From positions 1 to 64,000 of the forward strand of contig JAEUHW010000290.1 of the NCBI GenBank assembly GCA_016793245.1: 64,000 nucleotides of DNA, given 5' to 3'. Positions 8,367 through 16,868 of this stretch are shown piece after piece. The DNA comes from Planctomycetota bacterium (GTDB taxonomy: Bacteria > Planctomycetota > UBA1135 > JADKAF01). The position numbers were made by a program, and so were the translations under genes. Each line of letters begins with the position of its first letter. Position 1 is the stretch's first letter. The notes beneath the pieces are model-generated. The model saw only the letters and a program-made list of their open reading frames with translations, was not told the origin of the DNA and searched no databases.

Positions 8367-9605
8367 TCAGCCCGCCAGCTTCTCCTGCAGCTTGAAGATC
8401 GGCAGGAACACCGCGAGGACGATCGTGCCGACGATGAAGCCCATCACCGAGATCATGATCGGCTCGATCATCGAGGTCAGGCTCTTCACCTCGGCCGCGA
8501 CCTGCTCGTCGTAGAAGACCGCGATCTTCTCGAGGAGGGTCTCCAAGGCGCCCGACTTCTCACCGATCGCGATCATCTTGGTGACCATGGGCGGGAAGAC
8601 CGGCGACTCGGAGAGCGGCCGCCAGAGCGTCTCGCCCGATCGCACCGAGGCCTTGGCGTGGTCGATCGCCTTGCTGACCACCGAGTTGCCGGAGGTGACC
8701 CCGACGATGTCCATCGCAGCCAGGATCGGAACGCCGCTCTTGATCAAGGTCGAGAAGGTGCGGGAGAAGCGCGAGAGCGCGATCTTGCGCACGAGCTGAC
8801 CGAAGATCGGGACGCGCAGATAGAAGCTGTCGAGCAAGGCGCTGCCGCGCTTGCTCTTCTTGAACGCGGAGAAGCCGAAGAAGAACCCCGCCCCGATGCC
8901 GAACATCGCGAGCACGTTGTCCTTCATCCAATCGGCCGTGTCCATCACCACCCTGGTGAGAGCGGGCAGCTCGATCTCCAGCGAGGTGAAGACCGGCTTG
9001 AACGACGGCACGATGCCGATCATGAGGAATCCGGCGATGCCGATGACCAGCACGAGGGAGATCACCGGGTAGGTCATCGCCGATTTCACCTCGCGCCGCA
9101 GCGAATCGGCGGCCTCCAGGTATTCGGCGAGGCGCACGAGGATCAAGTCGAGCTGACCGGAGACCTCTCCCGCCTTGATCATGGAGATGTAGAGGTCCGT
9201 GAAGATGCGCGGGTAGCGCTGCAGAGCCGACGAGAGGTCGGCCCCCGTGCGGACCTCGTCGACGACGCCGGTGACGCATTGCTTGAAGCCGGGAGACTCC
9301 GCCTGCTCGCTCAGGATCTCCAGCCCCTCGAGCAGAGGGATGCCCGCTCCGATCATCGTCGAGAGCTGGCGCGTGAAGAGGATCAGCTCGCCCTTCTTCG
9401 CCTTCGGTCGCGCGATCCGCTTGCCGCCACCGGAGCTGCGTCCCCCACCGCTGTCCTTGCCGGCCGCTCCCGCGGCGCGGACGCTGAGCACGGTGAGCGA
9501 CTGGCGCCGGAGCTCGTTGATCGCCTCGGACTGAGAGCCCGCGGTGATCATGCCCGAGACCGACTGGCCGCGCGCGTCCTTGGCCGCGTACTTGAACTTC
9601 TGCAT
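8367..9605 (-). CDS. pilC: Type IV pilus/T2SS inner-membrane platform protein PilC (GspF family)
   Basis: PilC is the polytopic inner-membrane platform that couples the PilB ATPase to pilin assembly. The 412-aa protein starts with the GspF-family opening MQKFKYAAKDARGQSVSGMI. Two GspF repeats follow, the first with LILFTRQLSTMIGAGIPLLEGL and the second with ALSRFSRTFSTLIKSGVPIL. Three hydrophobic segments lie around VISLVLVIGIAGFLMIGI, NVLAMFGIGAGFFFGF and the C-terminal IEPIMISVMGFIVGTIVLAV. The sequence motif PPMVTKMIAIGEKSG is typical. Length is standard. It begins 18 nt after the pilB stop, so the two are translated from one transcript. Confidence 0.95.
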   Translation of the reverse strand: MQKFKYAAKDARGQSVSGMITAGSQSEAINELRRQSLTVLSVRAAGAAGKDSGGGRSSGGGKRIARPKAKKGELILFTRQLSTMIGAGIPLLEGLEILSEQAESPGFKQCVTGVVDEVRTGADLSSALQRYPRIFTDLYISMIKAGEVSGQLDLILVRLAEYLEAADSLRREVKSAMTYPVISLVLVIGIAGFLMIGIVPSFKPVFTSLEIELPALTRVVMDTADWMKDNVLAMFGIGAGFFFGFSAFKKSKRGSALLDSFYLRVPIFGQLVRKIALSRFSRTFSTLIKSGVPILAAMDIVGVTSGNSVVSKAIDHAKASVRSGETLWRPLSESPVFPPMVTKMIAIGEKSGALETLLEKIAVFYDEQVAAEVKSLTSMIEPIMISVMGFIVGTIVLAVFLPIFKLQEKLAG

Positions 9606-9623
9606 CGTAGCCTACTCCCTCTC

Positions 9624-11345
9624 TCAGTCGTCTCCCGACGTGATGCGCAGGACTTCCTCGATCGTCGTCTTGCCCCGCGTGGCGTTCAGGATGCCCGTGC
9701 GCCGCAGCGTGAGCATCCCCTCCGCGACGGCCTTCGCCTTCAAGTCCAGGACCGGCTTGTTCTCGACGACCATGCGCTTCAGAGCCTCGCTCATGTACAT
9801 GGTCTCGAGGATCGCGAAGCGTCCTCGGTAGCCGCCGGAGCAGCGCTGGCAGCCCACGGCCTTCATCAAGCCGAGACCGCGCTCGAAGTCGGAGTCGATG
9901 AACCCGATGGCCCGCAAGCGCTCTTCCGGATACTCCACGGGCTCCTTGCAGTGCTCGCAGAGCTTGCGCAGCAGGCGCTGCGCCGAGATCAGCACGGTGG
10001 ACGACGCGACCATGAACGGATCGAGGCCCATGTCGACCATACGCGTGATCGTCGAAGGCGCGTCATTCGTATGGATGGTCGAGAGCACCAGGTGACCGGT
10101 GAGCGCGGCCTTCACCGCGATCTCGATCGTCTCCTTGTCGCGGATCTCGCCCATCAGGATCACGTCGGGGTCCTGGCGCAGGATCGAGCGCAGCGCGGCG
10201 GCGAAGGTCATCCCACGCTTCGGGTTCACGGGCACCTGGTTGATGCCCTCCATCTGGTACTCGACGGGGTCCTCGACGGTGACCAGGTTGATGTCCGGGG
10301 TCGCGATCTCCTGGACCGCGGAGTAGAGCGTGGTCGACTTGCCCGAGCCGGTCGGGCCCGTCACCAGGATCATCCCGTACGGCTGATTGATCGCGTCGCG
10401 GTAGTGCTGCAGAGCGATCGGCTCGAAGCCCAGGCTGTCGAGCGCCAGGTTCATCTTGCCGGTGTCGAGCACGCGCATGACGACCTTCTCGCCGTGCACG
10501 ATGGGCAGCGTCGAGACGCGGAAGTCGATCTGACGGCGCTCGAACTTGATCTGGAACTTGCCGTCCTGCGGCTTCATGCGCTCGGCGATGTCGAGCCGCG
10601 ACATGATCTTGATGCGCGAGATGATGCCGTTCTGGAGCGCCTTCGGCGGCTGCTTCGGGCATTCGCGCATGACGCCGTCGACGCGCATCCGCACGCGGAA
10701 GCGCTTCTCGTACGGCTCCATGTGGATGTCGCTCGCGCCCATCTTGAGGCCCATCGCGATGATCGCGTTGGCCACCTTGACCACGGGCGAGTCCTCGGAG
10801 CTCACGTCCGAGATGTCGTAGCTCTCGGCCTGCTCGGCTTCGGCGGCCTCCGCGGAGATCGAGTCGCCCTCGATCCCCTCCAGCATCTTCTCGACCTGCT
10901 TCTCCGCGACCTTGAAGGCCTTCTCCACCGCGTCGCGGATCGCCTTGTCGGTCGAGACGACGGGCCGCAGAGTGCACTGGGTGATCAGACGCAGGTCGTC
11001 CAGCTTGACGACGTTGAACGGGTCCGCGACCGCGACGGTGAGCACGTCGCCGGCCTTCGCCACCGGGAACACGCCGTGGTGCAGCGCGGTCTCGCGGTTG
11101 ATGATCTGCAGGCACTCGTCTTCGACCTGCACGCGAGCGAGGTCGATCGGCGGGATGTTGCTCGCGCGAGCGATCGCGGCGATGAGGGCCCCTTCGTCGA
11201 CCACCTTCTCCTCGAGCAAGAGGGTGACCAACGACTTCTTCTCCTGGTCGGCGCGCGCCGACATGGAGATCGCGATGTCCTCCGCCAAGACCCCCGCCTT
11301 GACGAGGATGTCGCGGAACCGCCGAGATACGCCGATCGCAACCAA
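9624..11345 (-). CDS. pilB: Type IV pilus assembly/T2SS ATPase PilB (GspE family)
   Basis: PilB is the cytoplasmic hexameric ATPase that powers pilin polymerisation. The 573-aa protein has an N-terminal GspE/MshEN-type domain (residues ~1-170), then a catalytic core. Walker A is GPTGSGKST (about 330-338), the Asp box is VTVEDPVEYQM, Walker B lies in RSILRQDPDVILMGEIRDKET, and the His box is HLVLSTIHTND. A four-cysteine zinc site (LCEHC ... GCQRC) is characteristic of the assembly ATPases and absent from PilT. It is 15 nt downstream of pilT and 18 nt upstream of pilC, in one operon. Confidence 0.96.
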   Translation of the reverse strand: MVAIGVSRRFRDILVKAGVLAEDIAISMSARADQEKKSLVTLLLEEKVVDEGALIAAIARASNIPPIDLARVQVEDECLQIINRETALHHGVFPVAKAGDVLTVAVADPFNVVKLDDLRLITQCTLRPVVSTDKAIRDAVEKAFKVAEKQVEKMLEGIEGDSISAEAAEAEQAESYDISDVSSEDSPVVKVANAIIAMGLKMGASDIHMEPYEKRFRVRMRVDGVMRECPKQPPKALQNGIISRIKIMSRLDIAERMKPQDGKFQIKFERRQIDFRVSTLPIVHGEKVVMRVLDTGKMNLALDSLGFEPIALQHYRDAINQPYGMILVTGPTGSGKSTTLYSAVQEIATPDINLVTVEDPVEYQMEGINQVPVNPKRGMTFAAALRSILRQDPDVILMGEIRDKETIEIAVKAALTGHLVLSTIHTNDAPSTITRMVDMGLDPFMVASSTVLISAQRLLRKLCEHCKEPVEYPEERLRAIGFIDSDFERGLGLMKAVGCQRCSGGYRGRFAILETMYMSEALKRMVVENKPVLDLKAKAVAEGMLTLRRTGILNATRGKTTIEEVLRITSGDD

Positions 11346-11360
11346 CGCAGGTTCCTCCGA

Positions 11361-12428
11361 CTAGGCGTTGCGGTTCAGCAAGCGCGCGAACTCCGAGGCG
11401 TCGGGAGAGACCGACGAAGCGTCCTCGTAGCCCACCTGGTTCGAACGGTAGAGGTCGGCGAGCGACTGGTTCATGGTCTTCATGCCCTGCCGCCCACCGG
11501 TCTGGATGATCGAGTAGATCTGGTGCGCCTTGTTCTCGCGGATCAGGCTGCGCACGGCGGCGTTCACCACGAGCACCTCGGCGGCAAGAGCACGACCGCG
11601 CTGGTTGGCGCGCTGCACGAGCTGCTGGCAGACGACGGCTTGCAGCGTGAAGCTGAGCTGGGTGCGGATCTGCTGCTGCTGATGGGCGGGGAAGACGTCG
11701 ATGATGCGGTTGATCGTCTGGATCGTGTCCGAAGTGTGCAGCGTCGCGAAGGTGAGGTGTCCGGTCTCGGCCAGCGTCATCGCGGCCTCGATCGTCTCCA
11801 TGTCTCGCATCTCGCCGACGAGCACGTAGTCGGGGTCCTGACGCAGCACCGAGCGCAGCGCCGGTGCGAAGGAGCGGGTGTCGCTCCCGACCTCGCGCTG
11901 ATTCACGAGGCAGTTGCGATTGCGGTGCAGGAACTCGATCGGGTCCTCGATCGTGACGATGTGCCCGTGCCGCATCTCGTTGATGTAGTTGATCATCGCG
12001 GCGAGGGTCGTCGATTTGCCGCTGCCGGTGGAGCCTGTGACCAGCACCAGGCCCTTCGGCATCATGCAGATCTCCTCGCAGACGCGGCGCGGCAGGCCGA
12101 GCTGGTCGAAGTCGTAGACCTCGAACGGGATCATGCGCAGCACGGCGGCGACCGTGCCGCGCTGCAGGAAGACGTTGGTGCGGAAGCGACCGAAGCCCGC
12201 GAAGCCGAAGGAGCAGTCGAGCTCCCACGTCGATTCGAAGCGGGCGATCTGCTCGGTCGTGAGCACCGAGTAGACGAGCTTCTGCGCGACCTCGCTCGTC
12301 AGCGGCGCGTACTCGGTCTCGATCAAGCGGCCATCGACCCGGATGCGCGGCGACGAGCCCACCGAGATGTGCAGGTCCGAGCCACCTCGCTCCACCAAGG
12401 TGGAGAGCAGGTCTTCCATCGAGATCAT
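11361..12428 (-). CDS. pilT: Type IV pilus retraction ATPase PilT
   Basis: PilT is the hexameric ATPase that depolymerises pili for twitching or DNA uptake. This 355-aa protein has Walker A GSTGSGKSTT, Asp box IEDPIEFLHR, Walker B RQDPDYVLVGEMRDMET, His box HLTFATLHTSDT, and an AIRNLIRE-like C-terminal motif (AVRSLIRENKAHQI), which is diagnostic for PilT. I use the ATG at 12428 (MISMEDLL); a TTG at 12446 is in frame but has no advantage. The zinc cysteines of PilB are absent. A second PilT-type gene lies at 31052. Confidence 0.94.
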   Translation of the reverse strand: MISMEDLLSTLVERGGSDLHISVGSSPRIRVDGRLIETEYAPLTSEVAQKLVYSVLTTEQIARFESTWELDCSFGFAGFGRFRTNVFLQRGTVAAVLRMIPFEVYDFDQLGLPRRVCEEICMMPKGLVLVTGSTGSGKSTTLAAMINYINEMRHGHIVTIEDPIEFLHRNRNCLVNQREVGSDTRSFAPALRSVLRQDPDYVLVGEMRDMETIEAAMTLAETGHLTFATLHTSDTIQTINRIIDVFPAHQQQQIRTQLSFTLQAVVCQQLVQRANQRGRALAAEVLVVNAAVRSLIRENKAHQIYSIIQTGGRQGMKTMNQSLADLYRSNQVGYEDASSVSPDASEFARLLNRNA

Positions 12429-12608
12429 CGGTCCGCCTCGCCGCAAGGTCCTTGGAGCGGTCGCACCTCCGCCTCCGCTGCGGCGGAGAGAGGATGCGGG
12501 CGCTCTATCCCGTGCGTTATCGGCGTTCGACTCGTGGGGGTTGAGCCCGCGCGAGGTTGGCTCGCAGGAGCCTCCATTCCGGAGGGCATCCCGGGCGGCC
12601 GAAACGCA

Positions 12609-12642
12609 CGCGAGCCGGCGCCCTTCGGGACGCCGGCTCGCG
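12609..12642 (-). terminator. Terminator-like hairpin after the EF-G-like gene
   Basis: The arms CGCGAGCCGGCG (12609-12620) and CGCCGGCTCGCG (12631-12642) form a perfect 12-bp stem around CCCTTCGGGA. On the minus strand it is followed by TGCGTTTCGG, a weak U-run. It lies between the EF-G-like stop (12712) and pilT (12428), so it probably separates that gene from the pilus operon. Confidence 0.6.
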
Positions 12643-12711
12643 CAATCGAAGCTCGAGGCCGGATGCCGAACGAGGCAGGCCGCTAAGCGGCATGCCGTCG
12701 TCCGCCGAGCC

Positions 12712-14748
12712 TCACTCCGCTTCCTCCGGATGCTTGTAGGCCGAGCTGACCTTCTCCTGCACCTGCGGCGGCGCGCTCTCGTAGCCGACGAAGCTCATCG
12801 CGTAGCTCCCCTCCCCCGCCGTGATCGAGCGGAGCTGCGTGGAGTAGGTCTGCACTTCGGAGAGCGGGATGTGTGCCTTGATGATCTGAACGTCGCCATC
12901 CGTGTCCATGCCCTGGATGCGACCGCGCCGCGTGTTCACGTCGCTCGTGATGTCGCCCAGGAAGCGCGAAGGGACGCGGATCTCGAGCTCGTAGATCGGC
13001 TCCAGCAGGACCGGCCGCGCCTTCAAGAAGCCCTCGAAGAATGCGCGGCGCCCAGCGAGCTTGAACGAAGCCTCGTCCGAGTCGACGTCGTGGTACTTGC
13101 CGTCGTAGACCTCGACGGCGACGTCCACGACCTCACAGCCCGCGACCGGACCGCGGGCCAAGCCCTCGCGGATGCCCTTGTCGACCGCCGGGATCAAGTT
13201 CCTCGGGATCGATCCGCCGACCACCGAATCGATGAACTCGAAGCCGCTGCCGCGCGGCTTCGGCGACACGCGCAAGAAGACTTCGCCGAACTGCCCGCGT
13301 CCGCCGGACTGCTTCTTGTGCCGGTAGTGCCCTTCGGCCTTTCCCTGCACGGTCTCCTTGTACGGGATGCGCGGCAAGTGCGTCTCGACCTCGACCTTCG
13401 CCCGGTGCTTCAGACGATCGATCATGATGTGCAAGTGCAGATCGCCGAGCCCTTCGAGAAGCATCTCGTGCGTCGTCTCTTCGCGACGCACGTGGAAGCA
13501 GGGATCTTCGACCCCGAGGCGCCGCAGCCCCTCCGCGAGCTTGGTCTCGTCCTGTGCGCTCTTCGGCCGCACGGAGAGCGCCGTCCACGGATGCGGGAAA
13601 CGCGGAGGAGTGAACTGCGGGAGATCGGCCTCGGTCCCGACCGTGGTGCCGAGGACGAAGTCCTCGATCTTCGTGATCGCGATCAAGCTGCCGGCCGGCG
13701 CGGCATCGATGTGCTTCAGACCTTCGCGACCTCGCGCCACGTTGATGCCGTGGAGCTTCACGGGCTTGCTTGCGCCCTTGGGATAGAGCTGCGCGTCGCC
13801 GCGCAGCACGCCCGAGCGAACGCGGAGATAGGTGATGCGACCGACGTGCATGTCGGTGACGACCTTCCAGACCTGCAGGATCGCCGGCCCGTCCTCGCGC
13901 GGCGCGATCGGGATCACCTCGCCGTCCTTGGTGGCCCCTCGCGCGGGGAAGTCGAGCGGTGAGGGGACGTGCAGCTCGAGGAAGCGCATGAGCCCTTCGA
14001 TGCCGCGATCTTCTCGCGCCCCCACCGTGAGCAGCGGCACCACGGCGCCCGCGGCGATCGCCTTCGGAAGCGCCGCCAACACGACCTCGCGCGAGAGCTG
14101 TCCCTGGTCGAGGTACGCCGTCATCAGCGCCTCATCGGACTCGGCGACGCGATCGACCAGGGTGGCGTAGTACGCCTGTGCGCGAGCGCGGAATGCCTCC
14201 GGAGCCGCGGAGGGATCGAGCGCGTCGATGACGGCCTTGAAGTCGTGGCCGTTGGCATCCGGGAAGCTCACCGGGACGCACTTGTCGCCGAAGGCCTCCT
14301 GGATCTCCGCGAGCAGGGTCTCGAAGTTCGTATTCTCGGCGTCGTTGCGCGTGACGATGAGGATCCGGCCGACGCCGGCTTCGCCGGCGAGCTTCCATAG
14401 CGTGCGCGTGCTGAAGGTGACGCGGCTCGCCGCGGAGACCACCACCGCGGCCACCTCGACGGCCGAGAGCGCGGAGATCACTTCGCCCACGAAGTCCGGG
14501 TAGCCGGGGCAATCCACGAGGTTCACCTCGCGGCCGGCGTGCGAAGCGTGGATCACCGTGGCGCGGAACGAGTGCTTACGCTCCAGCTCCTCCGTCTCGA
14601 AGTCGCTGATCGAAGTGCCGCTATCGACGCTTCCTAGCCTCGAGCCGACGCCCATGTGGTGGGCCAAGTGATCGACGATCGTCGTCTTCCCCGTTCCGCT
14701 GTGACCGATGAAGGCGACGTTGCGGGCTGCGCTGGCCGGGCTGCTCAT
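12712..14748 (-). CDS. Divergent EF-G-like translational GTPase
   Basis: This 678-aa protein has the five-domain layout of EF-G. The G1 loop is GHSGTGKTT and the G3 is DCPGYPDF instead of the usual DTPGHVDF. The switch-I region reads DFETEELERKHSF in place of the ERGITI-type sequence, as in the EF-G-like (FusA2) subgroup. The G4 guanine motif NKxD is replaced by TRND (in LIVTRNDAEN). Domain IV keeps GGRGQFGEVFLRV and the EF-G C-terminal fold ends with THEM/GLGDLHLHI upstream and the GSYAMSF segment. Canonical EF-G is probably elsewhere near the str operon. The paralogue may act in ribosome recycling, stalled-ribosome rescue or a stress form of translocation; this is inference. The ATG at 14748 has GAGG upstream. 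Confidence 0.88.
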   Translation of the reverse strand: MSSPASAARNVAFIGHSGTGKTTIVDHLAHHMGVGSRLGSVDSGTSISDFETEELERKHSFRATVIHASHAGREVNLVDCPGYPDFVGEVISALSAVEVAAVVVSAASRVTFSTRTLWKLAGEAGVGRILIVTRNDAENTNFETLLAEIQEAFGDKCVPVSFPDANGHDFKAVIDALDPSAAPEAFRARAQAYYATLVDRVAESDEALMTAYLDQGQLSREVVLAALPKAIAAGAVVPLLTVGAREDRGIEGLMRFLELHVPSPLDFPARGATKDGEVIPIAPREDGPAILQVWKVVTDMHVGRITYLRVRSGVLRGDAQLYPKGASKPVKLHGINVARGREGLKHIDAAPAGSLIAITKIEDFVLGTTVGTEADLPQFTPPRFPHPWTALSVRPKSAQDETKLAEGLRRLGVEDPCFHVRREETTHEMLLEGLGDLHLHIMIDRLKHRAKVEVETHLPRIPYKETVQGKAEGHYRHKKQSGGRGQFGEVFLRVSPKPRGSGFEFIDSVVGGSIPRNLIPAVDKGIREGLARGPVAGCEVVDVAVEVYDGKYHDVDSDEASFKLAGRRAFFEGFLKARPVLLEPIYELEIRVPSRFLGDITSDVNTRRGRIQGMDTDGDVQIIKAHIPLSEVQTYSTQLRSITAGEGSYAMSFVGYESAPPQVQEKVSSAYKHPEEAE

Positions 14749-14946
14749 GGAGACCTCGTCGGCTATGCCGCGAAGGGGTTTCTCCCGCAGCGGTCGAGGC
14801 ACCGCCGCGGATGGCGGCTCCGTCACGCAGAGGCCTACGTGGAGGCCGAGCGCTCATCCGCCCGGCGCGCGAGGCTCCTAGGGAGCCTGGGAAGTAGGCG
14901 CGGATTCTAGCAACCCCGCGGAGAATTCAACGTACGCGAGAAAGCA

Positions 14947-14990
14947 CACGCGGGCGGCCGCACACCCCCCTGGGTGCGGCCGCCCGCGTG
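14947..14990 (-). terminator. Strong intrinsic terminator after the OmpA-like lipoprotein gene
   Basis: A perfect 17-bp stem (14947-14963 with 14974-14990) encloses a 10-nt loop. On the minus strand the hairpin is followed by TGCTTTCTCG, a short U-rich stretch. It lies 37 nt after the stop codon at 15027 and ends the lipoprotein-pilD-OmpA transcript. Confidence 0.85.
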
Positions 14991-15026
14991 CTCGCGTTCA
15001 CTACCGACCCGATCCAGAGACCAAAT

Positions 15027-15743
15027 CTAGTCGGTGTTGGAAACGAGCAGCTCGACGCGGCGGTTCTTCGAACGCGCCACCTCGGTCTTCGCCTTCACCG
15101 CCGGCGAGAACTCGCCGTGGCCCACGCAGACGAGATCGTCGTCGCTGACGCCGCACTTCTCGCTCAGGTACTCGATCACGCTGAGCGAGCGAGCGACCGA
15201 AAGGTGCAGGTTCGACTTGAACGGCGACTTCACGATCGGCGTATCGTCGGTGTGTCCCTTCACCCACACGCGCCGATTCGGATAGCGCTGCTTGATCACC
15301 TTCGAGAGCTCGCGCAGCGTGGACTGCCCTTGCCCCGAGATGTCGGCCTTCCCCGGATCGAAGGTCACCTCGTTGTCGACGGTGATCATGATCCCGCCGG
15401 GGACCTGGGAGTAGGTCACGCCGGCGAGCTTGTTGTTGCGGTTCAGCTCGTCGGCCTCGCTCGCGCGTTTCGCGGCCTGCGAGTCGAGCTCGCCCTTCAT
15501 GCGATCGCGATCGGCGAGGGCTTCGCCCGCCAGTCGCTTCTGCTCGTCGATGAGCGCTTGGGAAGACGCGTTCTCGGCGCGGGCTTCCTCGAGCTCCTCG
15601 CGGAGCATCTTGTTGTCGTCGCGGAGGCTCGCGATCAAGCGATCGTCGGCTTCCTTCTGCAAGGCGTACTTCTGGGTGCAGCTGCTGGCGAAGAGCGCCA
15701 GGAGCAGGCCGCCCAGGAGGGAGGTGGCGTGCACGTTTCTCAT
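15027..15743 (-). CDS. OmpA/MotB-domain outer-membrane lipoprotein
   Basis: The 238-aa precursor has a lipoprotein signal (MRNVHATSLLGGLLLALFASSC, lipidated Cys22). An extended coiled coil of about 80 residues follows, rich in E, R and A (for example LREELEEARAENASSQALI). The C-terminal OmpA-like peptidoglycan-binding domain contains GIMITVDNEVTFDPGKADI, WVKGHTDDTPI, LSVARSLSVIEYL and CVGHGEFSP. It would tether the outer membrane to peptidoglycan. It starts 56 nt after the pilD stop and ends at a strong terminator. A Pal-like or motility stator-like (MotB) role is possible, but the transmembrane helix of MotB is absent. Confidence 0.9.
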   Translation of the reverse strand: MRNVHATSLLGGLLLALFASSCTQKYALQKEADDRLIASLRDDNKMLREELEEARAENASSQALIDEQKRLAGEALADRDRMKGELDSQAAKRASEADELNRNNKLAGVTYSQVPGGIMITVDNEVTFDPGKADISGQGQSTLRELSKVIKQRYPNRRVWVKGHTDDTPIVKSPFKSNLHLSVARSLSVIEYLSEKCGVSDDDLVCVGHGEFSPAVKAKTEVARSKNRRVELLVSNTD

Positions 15744-15799
15744 GGCTTCTGTTGAGGACCTCGGATGGAGAAGGGAACGTAGTCCGACCCGCCGCGCTC

Positions 15800-16780
15800 C
15801 TACCGACCTTGAACCCAAGCGGGCCAAGTCTGGAAGAGGAAGACGTTCAGCTCGGAACGGAAGAGGAGGACGACGGCGCCCCCGAGCGATAGCGCGGGGC
15901 CGAAGGGAATGACACGACCTGCGATCCAGGCGATGTCCCAGCGCCAACGCGGCCGCTGCGCGCGACGGCGCGACATGCGCACCGCGCGCACGGCCAAGAT
16001 GCGGAGAACGTTGAGCAGGCCCATCACGGAGCCGAGCATCGCACCGACCAGCAGCACGAACACGACGCCCACCGCACCGACGAAGGCACCGAGGCCGCCC
16101 ATCAGTTTCACGTCGCCGAAGCCCATCGCCTCGCGACCCGCGAGCTTGGAGGCGAGCCAACGCAGCCCCCCCACCAACGCGAGCCCAGCCAACATGCCGA
16201 GCACGCCGTCGAGCGCGCCGTGGAGCCAGGTGTAGTCGCCGCCCTTCCAACGCGCGATCAGCGAATGCTCGCGATGCAACGCCGGCACGAGGGCGCTGCA
16301 GAGGACGCCGAGCGGCATCATCGGCTTCGTCAGCACGTCGGGCAGGATCTGGAAGTCGAAGTCGATCATCGACGCCGCGAGCAGCACGGCGAGGAGCGCC
16401 CAGAGGACGAAGAGCAGAGCCCACGGGAAATCGAGCGCTTCGTGACGCACGCGCAGGTGTTCGAACACGAACCAGAACAACGCTCCGGTCGCGAGCTCGA
16501 CGGTCGGATAACGCACCGAGATGGCTCCGCGACACGCGCGGCACTTCCCGCGCAGCGCGAGCCACGAGAGCACGGGCACGTTCTCGTACCACGCGATCGC
16601 GTGCCCACAGCTCGGACAATGCGAGCGCCCCTCGGCGACGCCTTTGCCCTCGCGCGGCAGGCGATAGATGACGACGTTCAGGAACGACCCGACGAGCAGC
16701 CCGAAGACCGCCGCGAACGCGGAGAGCAGAGCGGGAGATTCTTCGAGGAGGACGGACAACGACTCACCGGGGCCGGACAA
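15800..16780 (-). CDS. pilD: Prepilin peptidase / N-methyltransferase PilD
   Basis: This membrane aspartic protease cleaves and N-methylates type IV prepilins and pseudopilins. The 326-aa protein has the N-terminal GSFLNVVIYRLPR signature, the zinc-binding CPSC ... CRAC pair (Cys 55, 58, 80, 83) of the bifunctional enzymes, and the catalytic aspartate regions MIDFDFQILPD (about 138-148) and GFGDVKL (220-226). Multiple hydrophobic segments span the protein. The initiation codon appears to be TTG at 16780, since no in-frame ATG or GTG precedes the conserved region. It sits between a large lipoprotein gene and the OmpA-like gene, far from pilBCT, and would serve the pilin at 6618. Confidence 0.95.
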   Translation of the reverse strand: MSGPGESLSVLLEESPALLSAFAAVFGLLVGSFLNVVIYRLPREGKGVAEGRSHCPSCGHAIAWYENVPVLSWLALRGKCRACRGAISVRYPTVELATGALFWFVFEHLRVRHEALDFPWALLFVLWALLAVLLAASMIDFDFQILPDVLTKPMMPLGVLCSALVPALHREHSLIARWKGGDYTWLHGALDGVLGMLAGLALVGGLRWLASKLAGREAMGFGDVKLMGGLGAFVGAVGVVFVLLVGAMLGSVMGLLNVLRILAVRAVRMSRRRAQRPRWRWDIAWIAGRVIPFGPALSLGGAVVLLFRSELNVFLFQTWPAWVQGR

Positions 16781-16868
16781 GGCTGCCCGCGCATTGTCCT
16801 TCCGGGTGCCCCAGCGTCAAGATCTAGGTCTCTCTCGAGCGCAGCCCCAAGATCTAGTGGGTCCGCGC

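Noticed and set aside
8658-12686. 1342-codon plus-strand frame opposite pilC-pilB-pilT
   Set aside because: Antisense shadow full of His/Asp/Arg low-complexity sequence; real genes on the minus strand are clear.
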